Assembly (NCBI GenBank): GCA_963693305.1
Contig: OY855914.1
Location: forward strand, 27,176,972-27,240,971
Length of the DNA stretch: 64,000 bases
DNA from: Meandrina meandrites
Taxonomy: Eukaryota > Cnidaria > Anthozoa > Scleractinia > Meandrinidae
Direction of reading: 5' to 3'
The notes beneath the pieces were generated by a model. That model was not told where the DNA came from. It made no database searches and worked only from the letters and a program-made list of their open reading frames with translations. The position numbers and the translations under genes were made by a program. Shown piece after piece: positions 38,501 through 50,621 of the stretch; the stretch's first letter is position 1, and the number at the start of each line of letters is the position of its first letter.

Positions 38501-41500
38501 CACAGAGTACAGTGTACCATGTATAGTGCACAGTGCACAGAGTACAGTGTACTGTGTATAGTGCACAGTGCACAGAGTACAGTGTACCGTGTATAGTGCA
38601 CAGAGTACAGTGTACCGTGTATAGTGTACAGTGCACAGAGTACAGTGCACAGAGTACAGTGTACCGTGTATAGTGAACATAGTACAGTGTACAGTGTATA
38701 GTGCACATAGTACAGTGTACCGTGTTTAGTGCACAGTGCACAGAGTACAGTGTACCGTGTATAGTGCACAGTGCATAGAGTACAGTGTACCGTGTAAAGT
38801 GCAGAGTACAGTGTACTGTGTATAGTGCACAGTGCACAGAGTACAGTGTACCGTGTATAGTGCACAGTGCACAGCGTACAGTGTACCGTGTATAGTGCAC
38901 AGCACACAGAGTACAGTGTACCATGTAAAGTGCACAGTGCACAGAGTACAGTGCACCGTGTATAGTGCACAGTGAACAGAGTACAGTGTACCGTGTATAG
39001 TGCACGGTGCACAGAGTACAGTGTACCGTGTATAGTGCACAGTACACAGAGTACAGTGTACCACGTATAGTGCACAGGGCACAGAGTACAGTGTACCGTG
39101 GATAGTGCACAGAGTACAGGGTACTGTGTATAGTGGACAGTGCACAGAGTACAGTGTACCGTGTATAGTGCACAGTGCACAGTGTACCATGTATAGTGAA
39201 CAGAGTACAGTGTACCGTGTATAGTACACAGTGCACAGAGTACAGTGTACCGTGTATAGTGCACAGAGTACAGTGTACCGTTTATAGTGCACAGTGCACA
39301 GAGTACAGTGTACTGTGTATAGTGCACAGAGTACAGTGTACCGTATATTAGAAAAAAGTGCACAGTTGACAGAGTACAGTGTGCCGTGTATAGTGCACAG
39401 TGCACAGAGTACAGTGTACCGTGTATAGTGCACAGTGCACAGTGCACAGAGTACAGTGTACCGTGTATAGTGCACAGTGCACAGAGTACAGTGTACCGTG
39501 TATAGTACACAGTGCACAGGGTACAGTGTACCGTGTATAGTGCACAGTGCACAGAGTACAGTGTACCGTGTATAGTGCACAGAGTACTGTGTACCGTGTA
39601 TGGTTTACAGTGAACAGAGTACAGTGTGCCGTGTATAGTGCACAGAGTACAGTGTACCGTGTATAGTACACAGTGCACAGGGTACAGTGTACCGTGTATA
39701 GTGCACAGTGCACAGAGTACAGTGTACCGTGTTTAGTGCACAGGGCATAGAGTACAGTTTACTGTGTATAGTGCACAGAGTACTGTGTACCGTGTATGGT
39801 GTACAGTGGACAGAGTACAGTGTACCGTGTATAGTGCACAGTGCAGAGAGTACAGTGTACCGTGTATTGTGCACAGAGTACAGTGTACCGTGTATGGTGC
39901 ACAGTGCACAGAGTACAGTGTACCGTGTATAGTGCACAGAGTACAGTGTACCGTGTATAGTGCACAGAGTACAGTGTACCGTGTATAGTGCATAGAGTAC
40001 AGTGTACCGTGTATAGTGCACAGTGCACAGAGTACAGTGTACTGTGCATAGTGAACAGTGCAGAGAGTACAGTGTACCGTGTATAGTGCACAGAGTACAG
40101 TGTACCGTGTATAGTGCAGAGTAGAGTGTACCGTGTATAGTGCACAGTGCACAGAGTGCAGTGTACCGTGCATAGTGCATAGTGCACTGAGTGCAGTGTA
40201 CCGTGTATAGTGCACAGTGCACAGAGTACAGTGTACCGTGTATAGTGCACAGTGCACAGAATACAGTGTACCGTGTATAGTGCACAGTGCACAGTGCACA
40301 GAGTACAGTGTACCGTGTATAGTGCACAGTGCACAGTAAACAGAGTACAGTGTACCGTGTATAGTGCACAGCGCACAGAGTACAGTGTACCGTGTATAGT
40401 GCACAGAGTACTGTGTACCGTGTATGGTGTACAGTGCACAGAGTACAGTGTACCGTGTATAGTGAACAGTGCACAGAGTACAGTGTACCGTGTATAGTAC
40501 ACAGTGCACAAGGTACAGTGTACGGTGTATAGTGCACAGTGCACAGAGTACAGTGTACCGTGTATAGTGCACAGAGTACTGTGTACTGTGTATGGTGCAC
40601 AGTGCACAGAGTACAGTGTACCGTGTATAGTGCACAGAGTACAGTGTACCGTGTATAGTGCACAGAGTACAGTGTACCGTGTATAGTGCACAGAGTACTG
40701 TGTACCGTGTATGGTGTACAGTGCACAGAGTACAGTGTACCGTGTATAGTGAACAGAGTACAGTGTGCCGTGTATAGTGCACAGAGTACAGTGTACCGTG
40801 TGCCGTGTATAGTGCACAGAGTACAGTGTACCGTGTATAGTGCACAGAGTACTGTGTACCGTGTATGGTGTACAGTGGACAGAGTACAGTGTACCGTGTA
40901 TAGTGCACAGTGCAGAGAGTACAGTGTACCGTGTATTGTGCACAGAGTACAGTGTACCGTGTATGGTGCACAGTGCACAGAGTACAGTGTACCGTGTATA
41001 GTGCACAGAGTACAGTGTACCGTGTATAGTGCACAGAGTACAGTGTACCGTGTATACTGCACAGTGCACAGAGTACAGTGTACCGTGTATAGTACACAGT
41101 GCACAGAGTACAGTGTACCGTGTATAGTGCACAGAGTACTGTGTACCGTGTATGGTGCACAGTGCACAGAGTACAGTGTACCGTGTATAGTGCACAGAGT
41201 ACAGTGTACCGTGTATAGTGCACAGAGTACAGTGTACCGTGTATAGTGCACAGAGTAGAGTGTACCGTGTATAGTGCACAGTGCACAGAGTACAGTGTAC
41301 CGTGCATAGTGCACAGTGCAGAGAGTACAGTGTACCGTGTATAGTGCACAGAGTACAGTGTACCGTGTATAGTGCAAAGAGTACAGTGTACCGTGTATAG
41401 TGCACAGAGTACAGTGTACCGTGTATAGTGCACAGTGCACAGAGTACAGTGTACCGTGTATAGAGCACAGTGCACTGAGTCCAGTGTACCATGTATATTG

Positions 41501-42639
41501 CACAGTGCACAGAGTACAGTGTACCGTGTATAGTGCACAGTGAACAGAGTACAGTGTACCGTGTATAGTGCACAGTGCACAGTGCACAGAGTACAGTGTA
41601 CCGTGTATAGTGCACAGCGCACAGAGTACAGTGTATATACCGTGTATATACCGTGTATATACCGTGTATATACCGTATATACTCCTATACCGTGTATAGT
41701 GCACAGTGCACAGAGTACAGTGTACCGTGTATGGTGCACAGTGCACAGAGTACAGTGTACCGTGTATAGTGCACAGAGTACAGTGTACCGTGTATAGTGC
41801 ACAGAGTACAGTGTACCGTGTATAGTGCACAGTGCACAGAGTACAGTGTACCGTGTTTAGTGCACAGGGCATAGAGTACAGTGTACCGTGTATAGTGCAC
41901 AGAGTACTGTGTACCGTGTATGGTGTACAGTGCACAGAGTACAGTGTACCGTGTATAGTGCACAGTGCACAGTGCACAGAGTACAGTGTACCGTGTATAG
42001 TGCACAGCGCACAGAGTACAGTGTATATACGTGTATATACCGTGTATATACCGTGTATATACCGTATATACTACTATACCGTGTATAGTGCACAGTGCAC
42101 AGAGTACAGTGTACCGTGTATAGTGCACAGAGTACAGTGTACCGTGTATAGTGCACAGAGTACAGTGTACCGTGTATAGTGCACAGAGTAGAGTGTACCG
42201 TATATAGTGCACAGTGCACAGAGTACAGTGTACCGTGCATAGTGCACAGTGCAGAGAGTACAGTGTACCGTGTATAGTGCACAGAGTACAGTGTACCGTG
42301 TATAGTGCAAAGAGTACAGTGTACCGTGTATAGTGCACAGAGTACAGTGTACCGTGTATAGTGCACAGTGCACAGAGTACAGTGTACCGTGTATAGAGCA
42401 CAGTGCACTGAGTCCAGTGTACCATGTATAGTGCACAGTGCACAGAGTACAGTGTACCGTGTATAGTGCACAGTGAACAGAGTACAGTGTACCGTGTATA
42501 GTGCACAGTGCACAGTGCACAGAGTACAGTGTACCGTGTATAGTGCACAGCGCACAGAGTACAGTGTATATACCGTGTATATACCGTGTATATACCGTGT
42601 ATATACCGTGTATATACCGTATATACTACTATACCGTGT

Positions 42640-44370
42640 ATAGTGCACAGTGCACAGAGTACAGTGTACCGTGTATAGTGCACAGTGCACAGTACACAGA
42701 GTACAGTGTACCGTGCATAGTGCACAGTGCAGAGAGTACAGTGTACCGTGTATAGTGCAGAGAGTACAGTGTACCATGTATAGTGCAAAGAGTACAGTGT
42801 ACCGTGTATAGTGCACAGAGTACAGTGTACCGTGTATACTGCACAGTGCACAGAGTACAGTGTACCGTGTATAGTACACAGTGCACAGGGTACAGTGTAC
42901 CGTGTATAGTGCACAGTGCACAGAGTACAGTGTACCGTGTATAGTGCACAGAGTACTGTGTACCGTGTATGGTGCACAGTGCACAGAGTACAGTGTACCG
43001 TGTATAGTGCACAGAGTACAGTGTACCGTGTATAGTGCACAGAGTACAGTGTACCGTGTATAGTGCACAGAGTAGAGTGTACCGTGTATAGTGCACAGTG
43101 CACAGAGTGCAGTGTACCGTGCATAGTGCACAGTGCAGAGAGTACAGTGTACCGTGTATAGTGCACAGAGTACAGTGTACCGTGTATAGTGCAAAGAGTA
43201 CAGTGTACAGTGTATAGTGCACAGAGTACAGTGTACCGTGTATAGTGCACAGTGCACAGAGTACAGTGTACCGTGTATAGAGCACAGTGCACTGAGTCCA
43301 GTGTACCATGTATATTGCACAGTGCACAGAGTACAGTGTACCGTGTATAGTGCACAGTGAACAGAGTACAGTGTACCGTGTATAGTGCACAGTGCACAGT
43401 GCACAGAGTACAGTGTACCGTGTATAGTGCACAGCGCACAGAGTACAGTGTATATACCGTGTATATACCGTGTATATACCGTATATACTACTATACCGTG
43501 TATAGTGCACAGTGCACAGAGTACAGTGTACCGTGTATAGTGCACAGTGCACAGTGCAGAGAGTACAGTGTACCGTGCATAGTGCACAGTGCAGAGAGTA
43601 CAGTGTACCGTGTATAGTGCAGAGAGTACAGTGTACCATGTATAGTGCAAAGAGTACAGTGTACCGTGTATAGTGCACAGTACAGTGTACCGTGTATACT
43701 GCACAGTGCACAGAGTACAGTGTACCGTGTATAGTACACAGTGCACAGGGTACAGTGTACCGTGTATAGTGCACAGTGCACAGAGTACAGTGTACCGTGT
43801 ATAGTGCACAGAGTACTGTGTACCGTGTATGGTGCACAGTGCACAGAGTACAGTGTACCGTGTATAGTGCACAGAGTACAGTGTACCGTGTATAGTGCAC
43901 AGAGTACAGTGTACCGTGTATAGTGCACAGAGTAGAGTGTACCGTGTATAGTGCACAGTGCACAGAGTGCAGTGTACCGTGCATAGTGCACAGTGCAGAG
44001 AGTACAGTGTACCGTGTATAGTGCACAGAGTACAATTTACCGTGTATAGTGCAAAGAGTACAGTGTACCGTGTATAGTGCACAGAGTATAGTGTACCGTG
44101 TATAGTGCACAGTGCACAGAGTACAGTGTACCGTGTATAGAGCACAGTGCACTGAGTCCAGTGTACCGTGTATAGTGCACAGTGCAAAGAGTATAGTGTA
44201 CCGTGTATAGTGCACAGTGCACAGAGTACAGTGTACCGTGTATAGTGCACAGTGCACAGTGCACAGAGTACAGTGTACCGTGTATAGTGCACAGCGCACA
44301 GAGTACAGTGTATATACCGTGTATATACCGTGTATATACCGTCTATATACCGTATATACTACTATACCGT
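42640..44370. repeat. About 860-bp tandem duplication ending in TATA islands
   Basis: Positions 42640-43500 and 43500-44370 match at an offset of 862 bp, changing to 860 bp after a 2-bp deletion near 43680. Each copy ends with a TATA island (43448 and 44307), so the duplicated module is one island-to-island interval. Confidence 0.82.
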
Positions 44371-47300
44371 GTATAGTGCACAGTGCACAGAGTACAGTGT
44401 ACCGTGTATAGTGCACAGCGCACAGAGTACAGTGTATATACCGTGTATATACCGTGTATATACCGTGTATATACCGTCTATATACCGTATATACTACTAT
44501 ACCGTGTATAGTGCACAGTGCAAAGAGTACAGTGTACCGTGTATAGTGCACAGCGCACAGAGTACAGTGTATATACCGTGTATATACCGTGTATATACCG
44601 TGTATATACCGTATATACTACTATACCGTGTATAGTGCGCAGTGCACAGAGTACAGTGTACCGTGTATAGTGCACAGTGAACAGAGTACAATATACCGTG
44701 TATAGTGCACAGTGCACAGTGCACAGAGTACAGTGTACCGTGTATAGTGCACAGCGCACAGAGTACAGTGTACCATGTATAGTGCACAGAGTACTGTGTA
44801 CCGTGTATGGTGTACAGTGCACAGAGTACAGTGTACCGTGTATAGTGAACAGAGTACAGTGTGCCGTGTATAGTGCACAGGGTACAGTGTACCGTGTATA
44901 GTGCACAGTGCACAGAGTAAAGTGTACCGTGTATAGTACACAGTGCACAGGGTACAGTGTACCGTGTATAGTGCACAGTGCACAGAGTACAGTGTACCGT
45001 GTATAGTGCACAGTGCACAGAGTACAGTGTACCGTGTTTAGTGCACAGGGCATAGAGTACAGTGTACCGTGTATAGTGAAGAGTACAGTGTACTGTGTAT
45101 AGTGCACAGTGCACAGAGTACAGTGTACCGTGTATAGTGCAGAGTGCACAGCGTACAGTGTACCGTGTATAGTGCACAGCACACAGAGTACAGTGTACCG
45201 TGTATAGTGCACAGTGCACAGCGTACAGCGTACCGTGTATAGTGCACAGCACACAGAGTACAGTGTACCGTGTATATTGCACAGTGCACAGAGTACAGTG
45301 CACCGTGTATAGTGCACAGTGCACAGAGTACAGTGTACCGTGTATAGTGCACGGTGCACAGAGTATAGTGTACCGTATATAGTGCACAGTGCACAGAGTA
45401 CAGTGTACCACGTATAGTGCACAGGGCACAGAGTACAGTGTACCGTGGATAGTGCACAGAGTACAGGGTACTGTGTATAGTGGACAGTGCACAGAGTACA
45501 GTGTACCGTGTATAGTGCACAGTGCACAGTGTACCATGTATAGTGAACAGAGTACAGTGTACCGTGTATAGTACACAGTGCACAGAGTACAGTGTACAGT
45601 GTATAGTGCACAGAGTACAGTGTACCGTTTATAGTGCACAGTGCACAGAGTACAGTGTACTGTGTATAGTGCACAGAGTACAGTGTACCGTGTATTAGAA
45701 AACAGTGCACAGTGCACAGTGCACAGAGTACAGTGTACCGTGTATAGTGCACAGTGCACAGAGTACAGTGTACCGTGTATAGTGCACAGTGCACAGAGTA
45801 CAGTGTACCGTGTATAGTGCACAGTGCACAGTGCACAGAGTACAGTGTACCGTGTATTAGAAAACAGTGCACAGTGCACAGTGCACAGAGTACAGTGTAC
45901 CGTGTATAGTGCACAGTGCACAGAGTACAGTGTACCGTGTATAGTGCACAGTGCACAGTGCACAGAGTACAGTGTACCGTGTATAGTGCACAGCGCACAG
46001 AGTACAGTGTACCGTGTATAGTGCACAGAGTACTGTGTACCGTGTATGGTGTACAGTGCACAGAGGACAGTGTACCGTCTATAGTGAACAGAGTACAGTG
46101 AGCCGTGTATAGTGCACAGAGTAGAGTGTACCGTGTATAGTGCACAGTGCACAGAGTACAGTGTACCGTGTATAGTGCACAGTGCACAGAGTACAGTGTA
46201 CCGTGTTTAGTGCACAGGGCATAGAGTACAGTGTACCGTGTATAGTGCAGAGTACAGTGTACTGTGTATAGTGCACAATGCACAGAGTACAGTGTACCGT
46301 GTATAGTGCACAGTGTACAGCGTACAGTGTACCGTGTATAGTGCACAGCACACAGAGTACAGTGTACCGTGTATAGTGCACAGTGCACAGAGTATAGTGT
46401 ACCGTGTATAGTGCACAGTGCACAGAGTACAGTGTACCGTGTATAGTGCACAGTGCACAGAGTACAGTGTACCGTGTATAGTGCACAGTGCACAGAGTAC
46501 AGTGTACCGTGTATAGTGCACAGAGTACAGTGTACCGTGTATAGTGTACAGTGCACAGAGTACAGTGCACAGAGTACAGTGTACCGTGTATAGTGAACAT
46601 AGTACAGTGTACCGTGTATAGTGCACAGAGTACAGTGTACCGTGTTTAGTGCACAGTGCACAGAGTACAGTGTACCGTGTATAGTGCACAGTGCACAGAG
46701 TACAGTGTACCGTGTATAGTGCACAGTGCACAGAGTACAGTGTACCGTGTTTAGTGCACAGGGCATAGAGTACAGTGTACCGTGTATAGTGCAGAGTACA
46801 GTGTACTGTGTATAGTGCACAGTGCACAGAGTACAGTGTACAGTTTATAGTGCACAGTGCACAGCGTACAGTGTACCGTGTATAGTGCACAGCACACAGA
46901 GTACAGTGTACCATGTATAGTGCACAGTGCACAGAGTACAGTGTACCACGTATAGGGCACAGGGCACAGAGTACAGTGTACCGTGGATAGTGCACAGAGT
47001 ACAGGGTACTGTGTATAGTGGACAGTGCACAGAGTACAGTGTACCGTATATAGTGCACAGTGCACAGTGTACCATGTATAATGAACAGAGTACAGTGTAC
47101 CGTGTATAGTACACAGTGCACAGAGTACAGTGTACCGTGTATAGTGCACAGAGTACAGTGTACCGTTTATAGTGCACAGTGCACAGAGTACAGTGTACTG
47201 TGTATAGTGCACAGAGTACAGTGTACCGTGTATTAGAAAACAGTGCACAGTGCACAGAGTACAGTGTACCGTGTATAGGGCACAGTGCACAGAGTACAGT

Positions 47301-47476
47301 GTACCGTGTATAGTGCACAGAGTACAGTGTACCGTGTATAGTGCACAGAGTACAGTGTACCGTGTATAGTGCAAAGTGCACAGAGTACAATGTACCGTGT
47401 ATAGTGCACAGTGTAGAGTGTACAGTGTATAGTGCACAGTGCACAGAGTACAGTGTACCGTGTATAGTGGACAGTG

Positions 47477-50254
47477 CCCCTGAGACAAGCAGTTGCCTTG
47501 GTCGCTCTGGCTCTCCCTGCAGGCAATTTGGAACCACCAAACTTGACATGGTCATGGCCAGAGAATTGGTCTAGGTAGTGGCGTTGTCCGTTTCCTCGTA
47601 TCTTGTCGTGGGCCGGAGCGCCATCCACCGGATCTACCGGCAAGTAATTGTGAAATGGCCAAAGTGAATTGCTGTAGGCCGCTGAGACCAGCCGTTGCCT
47701 TGGTCGCTCTGGCTCCGCCTGCAGGCAAGCTGGAGCCACCAAACTTCTCATGGTCATGGCCAGATGATTGGTCTAGGTACTGACCTTGTCCGTTTTCTCG
47801 TATCTTGTCGTGGGGGGGAGCGTTACCTACCGGATCTTTCGGCAGGTAAGTGTGAAATGGCCAAAGTGAATTGCTGTAGGCCCCTGAGACAAGCAGTTGC
47901 CTTGGTCGCTCTGGCCCGGCCTGCAGGAAAGCTGGAACAACCAAACTTGGCATGATCATGGCCAGAGGATAAGTCTAGGTACTGGCGTTGTCCGTTTCCT
48001 CGTATCTTGTCGTGGACCGGAGCGCCACCCACCGGATCTACCGGCAAGTAAGTGTGAAATGGCCAAAGTGAAATGCTGTAGGCCCATGTGACCAGGAGTT
48101 GCCTTGGTCACTCTGGCTCGGCCTGTAGGGAAGCTGGAGCCACCAAACTTGGCATGGTAATGGCCAAAGCATTTGTCTAGGTACTGGCGTTGTCTGTTTC
48201 CTCGTATTTGGTCGTGGGCCGGAGCGCTATCCACCGGATCTACCGGCAAGTAAGTGTGAAATGGCCAAAGTGAATTGCTGTTGGCCGCTGAGACCAGCCA
48301 TTGCCTTGGTCGCTCTGGCTCCGCCTGCAGGCAAGCTGGAGCCACCAAACTTCTCATGATCATGGCCAGAGGATTGGTCTAGGTACTGAACTTGTCCGTT
48401 TTCTCGTATCTCGTCGTGGGCCGGAGCGTTACCCACCGGATCTACCGGCAGGTAAGTGTGAAATGGCCAAAGTGAATTGCTGTAGGCCCCTGAGACAAGC
48501 AGTTGCCTTGGTCGCTCTGGCCCGGCCTGCAGGAAATCTGGAACAACCAAACTTGGCATGGTCATGGCCAGAGGATGGGTCTAGGTACTGGCGTTGTTCG
48601 TTTCCTCGTATCTTGTCGTGGGCCGGAGCACCAGCCACCGGATCTACCGGCAAGTAAGTGTGAAATGGCCAAAGTGAAATGCTGTAGGCCCCTGTGACCA
48701 GCAGTTGCCTTGGTCACTCTGGCTCGGCCTGTAGGGAAGCTGGAGCCACCAAACTTGGCATGGTAATGGCCAAAGCATTTGTCTAGGAACTGGGGTTGTC
48801 CGTTTCCTCGTATCTTATCCTGGGCCGGAGCGCCACCCACCGGATCTACCGGCAAGTAAGTGTGAAATGGCCAAAGTGAATTGCTGTAGGCCCCTGAGAC
48901 CAGCAGTTGCCTTGGCCGCTCTGGCTCGGCCTGTAGGGAAGCTGGAGCCACCAAACTTGGCATGGTAATGGCCAAGGGATTTGTCTAGGTACTGGCGTTG
49001 TCCGTTTCCTCGTATCTGGTCGTGGGCCGGAGCGCCACCCACCGGATCTACCGGCAAGTAAGTGTGAAATGGCCAAAGTGAATTGCTGTAGGCCCCTGAG
49101 ACCAGCAGTTGCCTTGGCCGCTCTGGCTCGGCCTGTAGGGAAGCTGGAGCCACCAAACTTGGCATGGTAATGGCCAAGGGATTTGTCTAGGTACTGGCGT
49201 TGTCCGTTTCCTCGTATCTGGTCGTGGGCCGGAGCGCCACCCACCGGATCTACCGGCAAGTAAGTGTGAAATGGCCAAAGTGAATTGCTGTAGGCCCCTG
49301 AGACCAGCAGTTGCCTTGGTCACTCTGGCTCGGCGTGCAGGCAAGCTGGAACAACCAAACTTGGCGTGATCATGGCCAGGCGATTGGTCTAGGTACTAGC
49401 TTTGTCCGTTTTCTCGTATTTTGTCTTGGACCGGAGCGCTACCCACCGGATCTACTGGCAAGTAAGTGTGAAATGGCCAAAGTGAATTGCTGTAAGCCCC
49501 TGAGACCAGCAGTTGCTTTTGTCGCTTTAGCTCGGCCTGCTATCAAGCTGGAGCAACTAAACTTCCTATGGTCATGGCCAGCGGATTGGTCTAGGTACTG
49601 GCGTTGTCCGTTTCCTCGTATCTTGTTTTGGGCCGGAGCGTTACCCACTGGATCTACCAGCAAGTAAGTGTGAAATGGCCAAAGTGAATATCTGTAGGCC
49701 CCTGAGACCAGCAGTTGCCTTGGTCGCTCTGGCTCGGCCTGCAGGCAAGCTGGAACCACCAAACTTGGTATGGTTATGGCCAGCGGATTGATCTAGGTAC
49801 TGGCGTTGTCCGTTTCCTCGTATCTTGTCGTGGACCGGAGCGCCATCCACCGGATCTACCGGCAAGTAAGTGTGAAATGGCCAAAGTGAATTGCTGTAGG
49901 CCCGCTAGACCAGCAGTTGCCTTGGTCGCTCTGGCTCGGCCTGCAGGCAATCTGGAACCACCAAACTTGGCATGGTTATGGCCAGCGGATTGATCTAGGT
50001 ACTGGCGTTGTCCGTTTTCTCGTATCTTGTCGTGAACCGGAGCACCACCCACCGGATCTACCGGGAAGTAAGTGTGAAATGGCCAAAGTGAATTGCTGTA
50101 GGGCCCTGAGACCAGCAGTTGCCTTGGTCGCTCTGGCTCGGCCTGCAGGCAAGCTGGAACCACTAAACTTGGTATGGTCATGGCCAGAGAATTGGTCTAG
50201 GTACTGGCGTTGTCTGTTTTCTCGCATCTTGTCGTGGGCCGGAGCGCCACCCAC
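47477..50254. repeat. 202-bp satellite, 13.7 units
   Basis: The landmark TGAGAC/TGTGAC recurs at 47481, 47683, 47885, 48087, 48289, 48491 and so on to 50107, exactly 13 x 202 bp with no net indel. Units carry GCCTTGGTCGCTCTGG, GTCTAGGTACTGG, CCACCGGATCTACCGGC and AAGTAAGTGTGAAATGGCC. The array begins at CCCCTGAGAC right after the minisatellite and stops at CGCCACCCACC. A three-unit pattern repeats at 606 bp (units at 47683-48288 and 48289-48894). 202 is not a multiple of three, and the open frames on both strands break from unit to unit, so no coding is inferred. Confidence 0.96.
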
Positions 50255-50621
50255 CTTTAATGCATAGTTTCCTTAAATGAACATTTTCTCTTTTCTCTCT
50301 GTTAATGTAATTGAAGTTCAGTTACTGAAGGAAAACTGTGACATAGTCACATATTTTTTTGTATGAATTACTTTTATTTAGCATTTCTCCAAGATAATGT
50401 CTAACAATCCTATTATTAATGTACAAGTACATATAAACATCAATACCTAATGGGCTTGTACCTATAACAATAAAGATTAAAGTCGCAAGTAACAAGAAGT
50501 AACTGTATCTCAACCTGAAAGTTACATATGTCATCTAACATAGACATCAAGATATCTTACAACCCTCAAGTACATAATTTGTACAAGTACATTTTAACTT
50601 CAACTCCTAATGGGCTTGTAC
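50255..50621. repeat. AT-rich spacer with a 46-bp hairpin-forming direct repeat
   Basis: This is the first unique DNA after the satellites. Two 46-bp copies (50421-50466 and 50581-50626) match at 41 positions with a 160-bp offset. Each has GTACAAG near its start and CTTGTAC near its end, so each copy alone can form a 7-bp stem. Nothing else is recognised in this stretch. Confidence 0.75.

Larger units (their letters stand above)
21432..44625. repeat. Fifteen TATA-rich islands inside the minisatellite
   Basis: Each island is a run of 11-bp CCGTGTATATA repeats (one to five copies) closed by CCGTATATACTACTATA. Most are entered through the variant CAGCGCACAGAGTACAGTG. Positions: 21432-21491, 22452-22489, 25062-25121, 28532-28591, 30155-30193, 31126-31164, 32313-32372, 37280-37330, 41630-41690, 42020-42080, 42562-42633, 43448-43496, 44307-44368, 44432-44502, 44566-44625. 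Entry and exit sequences are conserved while the copy number inside varies, so the cassette spread as one piece with its flanks. Whether it is only an array landmark or has an unwinding role cannot be told from sequence. Confidence 0.93.
20962..47476. repeat. 28/35/42-bp modular minisatellite array (26.5 kb)
   Basis: The basic unit reads GTACCGTGTATAGTGCACAG followed by AGTACAGT, with zero, one or two extra copies of the heptamer GTGCACA. Units are therefore 28, 35 or 42 bp. Recurrent variants include ATGGTGTACAG, ATAGTGAACAG, TAGTACACAG and CAGCGCAC. The array starts directly after the 152-bp satellite and ends at the 202-bp satellite. The reverse complement contains no TAA, TAG or TGA in any frame of the consensus, which explains open frames of up to 861 codons on the minus strand. 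Those frames translate to low-complexity Y/T/V/L/C/H repeats and are not annotated as genes. No promoter or RNA gene was seen. Confidence 0.97.

Noticed and set aside
20962..47476. CRISPR-like alternation of repeats and spacers
   Set aside because: Spacers are not unique. They are variants of the same unit, and the genome is eukaryotic with no cas genes.
20836..47555. Very long minus-strand open frames (up to 861 codons) in the 28/35/42-bp array
   Set aside because: The reverse complement of the repeat lacks all three stop codons, so every frame is open. Products are low-complexity Y/T/V/L/C/H repeats, and starts are arbitrary.
47477..50254. tRNA, 5S or snRNA gene array with 202-bp period
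   Set aside because: No A/B boxes, 5S core or snRNA motifs could be found in the unit on either strand.
50322..50534. 70-codon minus-strand frame with hydrophobic stretch
   Set aside because: It is AT-rich DNA overlapping a hairpin repeat. The apparent membrane-like composition comes from base content.
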